Under the pieces are notes generated by a model that did not search any database, was not told the origin of the DNA, and saw nothing but the letters and a program-made list of their open reading frames with translations. This document shows, in pieces, positions 6,147-11,997 of a DNA stretch of 13,981 nt. Position numbers and translations under genes: made by a program. How positions within the stretch are numbered: position 1 is the first letter of the stretch; each line of letters starts with the position of its first letter. The DNA is from Pseudomonadota bacterium (lineage in GTDB: Bacteria; Pseudomonadota; Gammaproteobacteria; Burkholderiales; Burkholderiaceae_C), in the NCBI GenBank assembly GCA_021798395.1, contig JAJZHS010000026.1:1-13981 (forward strand). The letters run 5' to 3'.

Positions 6147-6623
6147 ATGGATCAGACCGACGACGCGGCGCCCGCCGTGCACGCCTACACCGACGGCGCG
6201 TGTCGCGGCAACCCGGGCCCGGGCGGCTGGGGCGTGTTGCTGCGCAGCGGTCACACGCACAAGGAGTTGTTCGGAGGCGAGCCGCACACGACCAACAACC
6301 GCATGGAACTGATGGCCGCGATCGTCGCGCTGGAAAGCTTGCGTCGGCCGTGCGCGGTGCACCTGTTCACCGACTCTCAGTACGTGCTCAAGGGCATCAC
6401 CGAGTGGTTGTCGGGCTGGAAGGCGCGCGGCTGGAAGACTGCCGAGCGCAAGCCGGTGAAGAACGTCGACTTGTGGCAGCGTCTCGACGCGGCGCGCGCG
6501 GCGCATCGCGTCGAATGGGTCTGGGTGCGTGGGCACAACGGCGACGCCGGGAACGAGGCCGCCGACGCGCTGGCCAATCGCGGCATCGACAGCCTGTCCG
6601 CGGCCGGCAGGGGTCAGTCGTGA
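6147..6623 (+). CDS. rnhA: Ribonuclease HI
   Basis: RNase HI cuts the RNA strand of RNA-DNA hybrids, removing R-loops and primers. The 158-residue product (E. coli 155) keeps the catalytic residues: Asp16 in YTDGACRGNPGPGGWG, Glu54 in TTNNRMELMAAIVALE, Asp76 in TDSQYV, His130 in VRGHNG and Asp140 in NEAADALA. The basic handle GWKTAERKPVKNVDLW near 95-110 is also intact. The frame has earlier starts from GTG 6090, overlapping the methyltransferase stop, and ATG 6141, but ATG 6147 has GAGGG ending six bases upstream and gives the family length, so it is preferred. It ends in a GTGA overlap with dnaQ, implying coupled translation. In E. coli these two genes are divergent; here they run together. 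Confidence 0.97.
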   Translation: MDQTDDAAPAVHAYTDGACRGNPGPGGWGVLLRSGHTHKELFGGEPHTTNNRMELMAAIVALESLRRPCAVHLFTDSQYVLKGITEWLSGWKARGWKTAERKPVKNVDLWQRLDAARAAHRVEWVWVRGHNGDAGNEAADALANRGIDSLSAAGRGQS

Positions 6624-7330
6624 CGCGCCAGGTGATCCTCGACACCGAAACGACCGGCCTGAACCCGGCCGGAGGCGATCGCGTCATCGAAGTCGCCGCG
6701 GTCGAATTGCTGCATCGTCGACCCGGCGCGCGGTTGCAGCGCTATGTCAATCCGCAGCGCGCCAGTCATCCGGACGCGTTGCGCGTGCACGGCCTGACCG
6801 AGGAGTTCCTCGCCGACAAGCCGTCGTTCGCGCAGATCGCCGACGACCTGCTGGAATTCGTGCGCGGCGCCGAGGTCATCATGCACAACGCCGCGTTCGA
6901 CGTCGCGTTCCTCGACGCCGAACTCGAGCGGCTCGGCCTGGGCCCGTTCGACACCCACTGTGCGCGCGTGACCGATTCGCTGGCGCTGGCGCGCGCCCAG
7001 TTCCCCGGCAAGTTCAACAGCCTCGACGCCCTGTGCAAGCGCTTCGGCGTCGACAACACTCGGCGCACGCTGCACGGTGCGCTGCTCGATGCCGAACTGC
7101 TGGCCGAGGTCTACATCTGGCTCACGCGAGGCCAGGACAGTCTGGTCATCGATGCGGACGCCGAAACGGCCGACGGCTCTGCCGTGCCGCAGGATCTGTC
7201 GGGATTCGCGCTGCCACGGCTGCCTGCCTCGGCGGACGAAGTCGCGCAGCATCAGCGGATCCTGCAGGCGCTCGAGGAGGCTTCGAAAGGCGGGGCGGTC
7301 TGGCGCCCGGAGCCGAAAACTGTGGCATAA
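6620..7330 (+). CDS. dnaQ: DNA polymerase III epsilon subunit, 3'-5' proofreading exonuclease
   Basis: DnaQ is the proofreading exonuclease bound to the alpha subunit in the replicative polymerase core. The 236-residue product (E. coli 243) shows Exo I DTETTG with Asp8 and Glu10, Exo II HNAAFDVAFLDAEL with Asp94, and Exo III HGALLDAELLAEVY with His152 and Asp157, the DEDDh set. The C-terminal 60 residues are the variable tail that joins the polymerase subunit. Start is GTG at 6620, which overlaps the rnhA stop as GTGA and has AGGGG six bases upstream; the open frame extends back through rnhA but that text is meaningless. The stop is followed after 11 bases by a tRNA gene, so a shared transcript with rnhA-dnaQ is possible. 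Confidence 0.97.
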   Translation: MTRQVILDTETTGLNPAGGDRVIEVAAVELLHRRPGARLQRYVNPQRASHPDALRVHGLTEEFLADKPSFAQIADDLLEFVRGAEVIMHNAAFDVAFLDAELERLGLGPFDTHCARVTDSLALARAQFPGKFNSLDALCKRFGVDNTRRTLHGALLDAELLAEVYIWLTRGQDSLVIDADAETADGSAVPQDLSGFALPRLPASADEVAQHQRILQALEEASKGGAVWRPEPKTVA

Positions 7331-7341
7331 TGCGAGGTTTC

Positions 7342-7416
7342 GGGTGGTTAGCTCAGCGGTAGAGCACTGCCTTCACACGGCAGGGGTCACAGGTTCAAAC
7401 CCTGTACCACCCACCA
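7342..7416 (+). tRNA. tRNA-Val, anticodon CAC, CCA encoded
   Basis: A full cloverleaf can be folded: acceptor GGGTGGT (7342-7348) with ACCACCC (7406-7412), D stem GCTC/GAGC, anticodon stem CTGCC/GGCAG around the loop TTCACAC (7372-7378, anticodon CAC at 7374-7376), five-base variable loop GGGTC, T stem ACAGG/CCTGT around TTCAAAC, discriminator A and an encoded CCA at 7414-7416. CAC reads the GTG codon, for valine. It sits 11 bases after dnaQ; in E. coli a tRNA-Asp gene occupies the equivalent place after dnaQ. Confidence 0.97.
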
Positions 7417-7422
7417 AAATTA

Positions 7423-7438
7423 GCCTGATAAATCAGGC
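7423..7438 (+). other. Small hairpin just after the tRNA
   Basis: GCCTGA (7423-7428), loop TAAA, TCAGGC (7433-7438): six perfect pairs starting six bases after the tRNA CCA. Its place between the mature tRNA end and the terminator suggests a role in tRNA 3' trailer structure or in processing. Inference only. Confidence 0.4.
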
Positions 7439-7454
7439 AGCTGCACGATGCCTG

Positions 7455-7477
7455 GCCCCCTTCACCGGGGGCTTTTT
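7455..7477 (+). terminator. Intrinsic terminator after tRNA-Val
   Basis: GCCCCC (7455-7460), loop TTCACC, GGGGGC (7467-7472), followed directly by five T (7473-7477) and then CTT. This is the one classical rho-independent terminator in the window. It should end the tRNA transcript and any read-through from rnhA-dnaQ. Confidence 0.9.
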
Positions 7478-7627
7478 CTTGGCTGGTGCAAGCCCGTGGC
7501 GTCAATGCCCCAGGCGTTCAAGGGCGCGTTTCGCGCGCAGGCGCCTCGATGCCCTCCGGAAGCGGCTGGCGTATTTCAAGATCGCTTCAAGCGTCCAGCG
7601 CAAACGCTTGATCCTGCGGTAGTTTCT
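7478..7627. other. Intergenic stretch without a recognisable gene
   Basis: Between the tRNA terminator and the pbpG promoter region I see no convincing coding frame. It holds a short GCGCG-TTT-CGCGC hairpin (7524-7536) and a 7-bp inverted repeat TCAAGCG (7587-7593) / CGCTTGA (7605-7611) with an 11-base loop. No T run follows either. A small RNA cannot be excluded. Confidence 0.35.
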
Positions 7628-7674
7628 TTTTGTTGCATCCGCCCGGGTGGTTTGCTACGCTTCATGCAACAAAA
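7628..7674. promoter_or_regulatory. Perfect 11-bp inverted repeat around a candidate pbpG promoter
   Basis: TTTTGTTGCAT (7628-7638) and ATGCAACAAAA (7664-7674) are exact reverse complements, 25 bases apart. Between and overlapping them lies a candidate sigma-70 promoter: TTGCAT (7633-7638), 17 bases, TACGCT (7656-7661), each hexamer a moderate match. The left arm would cover the -35 and the right arm the transcription start. The arm centres are 36 bases apart, about three and a half turns. It ends 12 bases before the pbpG start codon. Fits an operator pair or a leader hairpin; the regulator is unknown. Confidence 0.55.
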
Positions 7675-7686
7675 CAAGACTCGATC

Positions 7687-8982
7687 ATGCTCGACCTTCG
7701 CCGATTGAATGGGCCATGGGGGGGCGCGTTGGCGCTGGCCGCAGCGTTGTTCTGCACGGCCGCGGCGAACGCACAGGCGAACGCACAGGCGAACGCACAG
7801 GCGGGCACGACCCATGCCGCGGTGCTCCTGCACTCCGCGGGCCATGGGCCGATGCGGGCGCAGCGCGGGCACGCGGCGCGCAAGCGCGGATCGGCGCACC
7901 GAATCGTCCACCGCCGAATCGTCCATCGGCGAATCGTCCATCGGCGAATCGTCCACCGCCGAATCGTCCGCCGCCGAATCGTCCATCGGCGCAAAATCCT
8001 CCCGCATGTCGTCCACCGCCGTGCCGTGCAGCGCGCGGGGAACGCTCCGCGTGCGCTCGTGCGTGCCGCGCCGGTGCACTTGAGCGCGTCGGCTGCGCTC
8101 GTCCACCGTGCCGCGGCGCAGCCGGCCGCCGTCGGCGCCGCAGGCGCGGCGCCGCGTCTGCTGGCCAGCGAGGCGCTGCGCCAGCACGTGGGCGATCCGG
8201 TGGCGCTGCGTTCGGGCTCCGCGCTGGTGATCGACGCCGGCACCGGTCGGGTGCTGCTGAGCAAGGACTCCGGCGCGGTGCGCCCGATCGCGTCGCTGAC
8301 CAAGCTGATGACGGCAGCGGTCACGCTCGACGCGCACTTGCCGATGCAGCAGCCCATCACCATCACCGACGACGACATCGACACCCTGAAATGGAGCCAT
8401 TCGCGGCTTCGTCCCGGCGTGACGCTGAGCCGCGAGGAACTGCTCAAGCTGGCGCTGATGTCGTCGGAGAACCGGGCCGCGCATGCGCTGGCGCGCACGT
8501 ATCCGGGCGGCACGGCGGCGTTCGTCGCGGCGATGAACGCCAAGGCGCGCGCGCTGGGCATGCGGCACACGCATTACGTCGACCCGACCGGACTGTCGCC
8601 GCACAACGAGTCCAGCGCGCGCGATCTTGCGCGGCTCGCCAGGGACGTGCGCCGCTATGCGCTGATCCGCGCCTTCTCCACCCACCCGCAGAGCCTGGTC
8701 GACGTCGGTCGTCGCGAACTGCAGTTCCGCAACACGGACCATCTGGTGTTCAACCGCGAGTGGGACATCGTGCTGCAAAAGACCGGCTACATCAACGAGG
8801 CCGGCCACTGCCTGGTGCTCAACACCGTCGTGCAGGGGCGCAACGTGATCGTCGTGCTGCTCGACGCTTGGGGCCGGTACGCGCACTTCGCCGACGCCGA
8901 GCGCATCCGCTACTGGATGCGGCATTCCGGCCGCACGCTGCTGTCGCGCCTGGACACGCCGGCGGGCGCGTTCCCCGATTGA
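7687..8982 (+). CDS. pbpG: D-alanyl-D-alanine endopeptidase / PBP7 type (peptidase S11) with basic repeat extension
   Basis: The catalytic half is a clear S11 penicillin-binding protein: SLTK with Ser203 and Lys206 (from the ATG at 7687), SEN with Ser260, and KTG at 365-367, plus SALVIDAGTGRVLLSKDS before the first motif. PBP7-type enzymes cut D-Ala-meso-DAP cross-links in periplasmic peptidoglycan. Total length is 431 residues, longer than the usual 300-odd, because about 150 residues lie between the signal peptide and the catalytic domain. The signal peptide (residues 1 to about 30) ends in three NAQA repeats; then comes an Arg/His-rich part with six RIVHR repeats (72-101) and an Ala-rich linker. 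No strong Shine-Dalgarno precedes ATG 7687, but a start at 7630 would put 19 extra residues before the signal peptide, so 7687 is preferred. A dacC/dacA carboxypeptidase role is less likely; substrate specificity is inferred. Confidence 0.88.
   Translation: MLDLRRLNGPWGGALALAAALFCTAAANAQANAQANAQAGTTHAAVLLHSAGHGPMRAQRGHAARKRGSAHRIVHRRIVHRRIVHRRIVHRRIVRRRIVHRRKILPHVVHRRAVQRAGNAPRALVRAAPVHLSASAALVHRAAAQPAAVGAAGAAPRLLASEALRQHVGDPVALRSGSALVIDAGTGRVLLSKDSGAVRPIASLTKLMTAAVTLDAHLPMQQPITITDDDIDTLKWSHSRLRPGVTLSREELLKLALMSSENRAAHALARTYPGGTAAFVAAMNAKARALGMRHTHYVDPTGLSPHNESSARDLARLARDVRRYALIRAFSTHPQSLVDVGRRELQFRNTDHLVFNREWDIVLQKTGYINEAGHCLVLNTVVQGRNVIVVLLDAWGRYAHFADAERIRYWMRHSGRTLLSRLDTPAGAFPD
7767..7802 (+). 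repeat. Three perfect 12-bp tandem repeats at the signal peptidase site of pbpG
   Basis: The unit GAACGCACAGGC occurs three times without change at 7767-7778, 7779-7790 and 7791-7802. It encodes (N)AQA-type text giving ANAQANAQANAQAG, so each copy offers an AxA site for signal peptidase I. Copy number changes keep the frame. Confidence 0.93.
7900..7989 (+). repeat. Six 15-bp tandem repeats encoding RIVHR in pbpG
   Basis: Six consecutive units of CGAATCGTCCAYCGS run from 7900 to 7989. Each encodes RIVHR, except the fifth, which has CGC for the His codon (RIVRR). The units come in two synonymous forms, CACCGC and CATCGG. Weaker relics follow (RKILPHVVHRRAVQR). The product is a strongly basic periplasmic segment. 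Confidence 0.95.
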
Positions 8983-8995
8983 CGCGGCGCGTCAA
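8979..8995. terminator. Perfect hairpin containing the stop codons of pbpG and iclR
   Basis: TTGACGC (8979-8985), loop GGC, GCGTCAA (8989-8995). The pbpG stop TGA (8980-8982) is in the left arm and the iclR-type gene's stop (8994-8992 on the minus strand) in the right arm; the two genes are only nine bases apart. No T tract, so a bidirectional terminator role is inferred from position. Confidence 0.45.
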
Positions 8996-9795
8996 CCGCG
9001 GCGCACGATCTCGTCGCGCTTGGGCTGGTAACCCAGCGCGGCCGAGATCCTGGCCGCGGTCTCGATGACTTTGGCCAGCCAATCCTCCTGCATGCGGTCG
9101 GCGGGAGCCGACAGCGACAGGCCGGCGACCAGATGACCACTGTCGTCATGGATTCCGGCAGCCATGCAGCGCACGCCCAGTTCGAGTTCCTCGTTGTCGC
9201 GGGCGTAGCCGCGCTGGCGCACGCGCACCAGCTCAGCCTCGAGCTGGGCGCCGTCGGTGATGCTGTTGCGCGTGTGTCCGACCAGCCCGGTGCGCAGCGC
9301 GTAGGCCTTGACGCGCTGCGGTTCCTCGCTGGCCAGAAACAGTTTGCCCACCGAGGTCAAGTGCAGCGGGGCATGGCCGCCGACCGTGCGCACGACCTGC
9401 ATGCCCGAGCGCTCGTTGTACGCGCGTTCGATGTAGACGATTTCGTCGCCCTGGCGCAAGCTGAGGTTGACGGTCTGGTGGGTCAGCCGATGCAATTCGC
9501 GCATCGGTCCGAGCGCCACGTCGCGCACGTTCAGCCGCGCCTTGACCAGGTTGCCGAGCTCGAGCAGCCGCATGCCGAGCTGGTAGACGCCGGGTTCGCA
9601 GCGTTCGATCACGCGGCCGGTCGCAAGGTCGTTCAAAATGCGATGCGCGGTCGAGGTGTGCAGCCCGGTGCGTTCGGCGATCAGCTTCAGCGGCATCGGC
9701 TCGGCGTGCCCGGCAAGAACGTCGAGAATCGCGAACATGCGTTCGACGACCTGGATCGCCGGCTGTTCGCGCGTTGGAGGGGGCGCAGTTTTCAT
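8992..9795 (-). CDS. IclR-family transcriptional regulator
   Basis: The 267-residue product has the IclR layout: an N-terminal winged helix-turn-helix (about 12-75, with MPLKLIAERTGLHTSTAHRIL as recognition region and YQLGMRLLELG as the link) and a C-terminal effector-binding domain from about 90 (GDEIVYIERAYNERSGMQVV, PLHLTSVGKLFLA, RGYARDNEELELGVRCMAAGI). These proteins act as dimers or tetramers and usually bind small organic acids. No catabolic genes lie beside it, so its target cannot be named. ATG 9795 is chosen over ATG 9807 because GGAGG lies five bases before it. Upstream there is a possible promoter (ATGACA, 18 bases, TAAAAT at 9811-9806) and a palindrome at 9834-9847, hinting at self-control. 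The predicted start point would leave almost no leader. Confidence 0.93.
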   Translation of the reverse strand: MKTAPPPTREQPAIQVVERMFAILDVLAGHAEPMPLKLIAERTGLHTSTAHRILNDLATGRVIERCEPGVYQLGMRLLELGNLVKARLNVRDVALGPMRELHRLTHQTVNLSLRQGDEIVYIERAYNERSGMQVVRTVGGHAPLHLTSVGKLFLASEEPQRVKAYALRTGLVGHTRNSITDGAQLEAELVRVRQRGYARDNEELELGVRCMAAGIHDDSGHLVAGLSLSAPADRMQEDWLAKVIETAARISAALGYQPKRDEIVRRG

Positions 9796-9833
9796 GGCGC
9801 CCTCCATTTTAGATGGCGAAACGTCAGCCTGTC

Positions 9834-9847
9834 ATCCGGAACCGGAT
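9834..9847. promoter_or_regulatory. Candidate operator: 14-base palindrome upstream of the iclR-type gene
   Basis: ATCCGG-AA-CCGGAT at 9834-9847 is a perfect palindrome with a two-base centre, in the 55-base gap between the pagP stop and the iclR-type start. It touches the upstream edge of a candidate -35 (ATGACA, 9835-9830) whose -10 is TAAAAT (9811-9806). A two-base centre makes an RNA hairpin poor, so a protein-binding site is the better reading. Binding by the adjacent regulator is inferred. Confidence 0.5.
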
Positions 9848-9850
9848 CGG

Positions 9851-10417
9851 TCAGTACCGAAGGCCGCCGAACAGGAACACCACGTTGCCGTTGTTGGGCG
9901 TTCCGTTGAGCCGGGGGATCAGGACGCTGTACAGCGTGAGTCGGCGGTAGCCGATCGACAGCAAGGGCAGCACGATCGGGAACGGGACGTTCTTCATCAC
10001 GTCCGCGCGCGAGGTCACCCCCAGGGTGTAGCCCAGGCCCAGGCGCAGGTTCGGCGTGAACGGACGCCAGATCCATTGTTTGGCGTAGCCGACGACCGGC
10101 TCCGCGTCGTGGTGCGAGTCGGAGAAGATCAGCGCGTAGACCTGGTCGGTGTTGCCCTGGGAATCGACGCGCATATGGCCCCAGCCCAGGCCGATGGCGT
10201 AGTCGTTGAGCTGCGCGCGCTTGGCCGCGGTGTAGGTGTGCGGGTCGTGCCACGAATAGCCCGGGATGAGCACTTCAGGGCTGCCCTGGTCGTAGGTCTG
10301 CTGCAGCGACTGCACCGCAGCCTGGCCCCAACTCCCAAGGGAATCGCTGAGGGCGAAGGCGTGGCTCGGGCAAAGCATGGCGGAGGCGACGAGGGCGCCG
10401 GTGACAGCAATACGCAT
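9851..10417 (-). CDS. pagP: Lipid A palmitoyltransferase PagP
   Basis: PagP is an eight-strand outer-membrane beta-barrel enzyme that moves palmitate from phospholipids to lipid A, giving resistance to cationic peptides. The 188-residue product has a signal peptide (cut near FALSD, residue 22), then GYSWHDPHTYTAAKR with His57, and FSDSHHDAEPVVGY with Asp100 and Ser101. The His-Asp spacing (43) and adjacent Ser equal those of the E. coli residues 33, 76 and 77. The end FLFGGLRY is a barrel strand with the terminal aromatic expected for outer-membrane proteins. ATG 10417 starts a plausible signal peptide, though no Shine-Dalgarno is seen. It follows bpt by 22 bases and likely shares the aat-bpt transcript. 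Overall similarity to E. coli PagP is low by eye; the motif spacing carries the call. Confidence 0.85.
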   Translation of the reverse strand: MRIAVTGALVASAMLCPSHAFALSDSLGSWGQAAVQSLQQTYDQGSPEVLIPGYSWHDPHTYTAAKRAQLNDYAIGLGWGHMRVDSQGNTDQVYALIFSDSHHDAEPVVGYAKQWIWRPFTPNLRLGLGYTLGVTSRADVMKNVPFPIVLPLLSIGYRRLTLYSVLIPRLNGTPNNGNVVFLFGGLRY

Positions 10418-10439
10418 GGGAGGCGACGAATTTGTTGAT

Positions 10440-11168
10440 CTAACTCAGCGATTCTACCCAGCCATTTGCGGTAAGGATTTCGTTTGGCCGGAATTTCGCC
10501 TTGTAGGCCATTTTGCGGCTGGCCTCGATCCAGTAGCCGAGGTAGACGTGCGCGAGATGCAGGTTGCGTGCCTGTTCGATCTGCCACAGCACGCCGTAGG
10601 TGCCGTAGGCCGAGCCGCGGTCGCCCGGTTCATAGAACGTGTAGACGGCCGACAGGCCGTCGCTGAGAAGGTCGACGATCGAGACCATTTTCAGTGTGCC
10701 GTCGCCGTCGCGGAACTCGACCAGCCGGGTATTGACCCGGCTTTGCAGCAGGAACTGGGTGTACTGGTCGACGCTGTCCTGGTCCATGCCGCCCCCGGCG
10801 TGGCGCAGCGCCTGGTAGCGCAGGTACAGGCGGTAGTGCTCGGGCGCGAAACCGGGTTTGAGCACCCGGGTGCTGAGGTTCGCGTGCCGCCGCCACGCGC
10901 GCCGTTGCGCGCGGTCGGGGCGGAACGACTCCACGCGCACGCGCAGCGGCAGGCAGGCGCTGCAGGCGTCGCATTGCGGCCGGTAGGTGAACAGTCCGCT
11001 GCGGCGGAATCCGGCCTGCACCAGGCCGCTGTACACGTCGGCCTGGATCAGGTGCCCCGGAGTGGCCACCTGCGAGCGCGCCAACCGCCCAGGAAGGTAG
11101 CTGCACGGGTAGCTGGCAGTCGCGTAGAACTGCAGCGTCTCGAAGGGAAGCTCGATCGGGAGGGTCAC
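10440..11168 (-). CDS. bpt: Aspartate/glutamate leucyltransferase (N-degron enzyme Bpt)
   Basis: Bpt transfers leucine from Leu-tRNA to N-terminal Asp or Glu, marking proteins for ClpAPS degradation. The 242-residue product shows the N-terminal Cys cluster PQCDACSACLPLRV (Cys66, Cys69, Cys72) and the C-terminal ATE domain with SIVDLLSDGLSAVYTFYEP, YGVLWQIEQA, VYLGYWIEASRKMAYKAKFRPNE. The start is GTG at 11168, overlapping the aat stop as GTGA; the frame stays open to TTG 11186 but the coupled GTG fits the family better. Its pairing with aat puts both bacterial N-degron transferases in one operon. Confidence 0.95.
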   Translation of the reverse strand: MTLPIELPFETLQFYATASYPCSYLPGRLARSQVATPGHLIQADVYSGLVQAGFRRSGLFTYRPQCDACSACLPLRVRVESFRPDRAQRRAWRRHANLSTRVLKPGFAPEHYRLYLRYQALRHAGGGMDQDSVDQYTQFLLQSRVNTRLVEFRDGDGTLKMVSIVDLLSDGLSAVYTFYEPGDRGSAYGTYGVLWQIEQARNLHLAHVYLGYWIEASRKMAYKAKFRPNEILTANGWVESLS

Positions 11169-11914
11169 GACAGCCACGCCGCGCAATCGCTGCGCATCTG
11201 CGCCGCATCATAATGCCAGGGGGCCGGCGCGGCGCGGTGCCGCGCGCGCTCCAGCGCCTGCACGAAGGCGTCGCGCGGCCAGGCCCGCGCGCCCATCGAG
11301 GCCAGATGCGCGGTCTGTTGCTGGCAGTCGATCGGCCCCAGGCCGTGGCGCTGCGCGAAGCCGCACAGCGCCATGAGCAGCAGCTTGGAGCCGTCGTCGA
11401 CGCGGGTGTACATCGATTCGCCGAACAGCATGGCACCGAGGTTGACCAGATACAGCCCGGCGACGCGCTGCGCGTCGCAGTACAGTTCGAAACTGTGCGC
11501 CAGGCCTTCGGCGTGCAGCGCGCAGTAGGCGTCGACGACCGACGCGCCGATCCACGTTCCGGGGCCGCGGCGCCGCGGCGCCGCGCACGCGAGCATGACG
11601 CCGCGGAAGTCGCAGTCCACGCGAACGCTCCAACGCGCATCGGCGAGCCGCCGGCGCGCGCTTCGCCGCAACGTGCGGCTGACGCGCAGCGCCTGAGGCA
11701 GCAGCACCATCCGCGGGTCCGGGCTCCACCACAGCGGCGGCTCGTCGGCGTCGAACCACGGAAAGATCCCCTGCGCGTACGCTGCGCGCAGCGTACGCGC
11801 GTCGAGGCGGCCGCCGGCCGCCAGCAGGCCCGGGTACGGCGCGTGCGCGGGCAGCGCGGCCGACAGCGGCGGAAACGCGTCGCCGGGGCGCAATCGGGTC
11901 AGGCTCCAGGACAT
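11165..11914 (-). CDS. aat: Leucyl/phenylalanyl-tRNA-protein transferase
   Basis: Aat adds Leu or Phe to proteins with N-terminal Arg or Lys, creating ClpS substrates. The 249-residue product has GLLAAGGRL near 29-37, YAQGIFPWF near 46-54, PLWWSPDPRMVL near 60-71, HAEGLAHSFE near 134-143, FGESMYTRVDDGSK near 164-177 and IDCQQQTAHLASMGAR near 195-210, all family landmarks. ATG at 11914 is the only good start; no clear Shine-Dalgarno. It heads the aat-bpt-pagP run and diverges from the gamma-carbonic-anhydrase gene over 83 bases. Confidence 0.96.
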   Translation of the reverse strand: MSWSLTRLRPGDAFPPLSAALPAHAPYPGLLAAGGRLDARTLRAAYAQGIFPWFDADEPPLWWSPDPRMVLLPQALRVSRTLRRSARRRLADARWSVRVDCDFRGVMLACAAPRRRGPGTWIGASVVDAYCALHAEGLAHSFELYCDAQRVAGLYLVNLGAMLFGESMYTRVDDGSKLLLMALCGFAQRHGLGPIDCQQQTAHLASMGARAWPRDAFVQALERARHRAAPAPWHYDAAQMRSDCAAWLS

Positions 11915-11930
11915 CGGCGTGGTCGTTCGA

Positions 11931-11967
11931 GCATGCGTTATTCTCCCGCAACGCGCAGCGCATGCGT
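11931..11967. promoter_or_regulatory. Repeated GCATGCGT in the divergent aat / gamma-CA intergenic region
   Basis: GCATGCGT occurs at 11931-11938 and again at 11960-11967, 29 bases apart; its core GCATGC is itself palindromic, so the pair also forms an inverted repeat (GCATGCG / CGCATGC). The 83-base gap must hold both divergent promoters. A TATTCT at 11939-11944 could be a plus-strand -10, without a good -35. Could be a regulator site; could be chance in GC-rich DNA. Confidence 0.3.
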
Positions 11968-11997
11968 GCGCCGCGAGGACACACGACGGATACCATC

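Noticed and set aside
7342..7416. Integrated element or attachment site at the tRNA-Val 3' end
   Set aside because: No integrase gene or direct repeat of the tRNA 3' end is seen in the window, and the following genes look like core genes.
7448..7708. Small open frame between the tRNA and pbpG
   Set aside because: It begins inside the tRNA terminator, has no ribosome site and runs through the promoter and inverted repeat into pbpG in another frame.
7900..7989. CRISPR array
   Set aside because: Units are 15 bases, directly abutting, in frame and translated; there are no spacers.
7576..8925. Minus-strand open frame of 449 residues over pbpG
   Set aside because: Shadow of pbpG; the regular acidic repeat results from the 15-bp array. 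Kept only as a low-interest item for antisense RNA.
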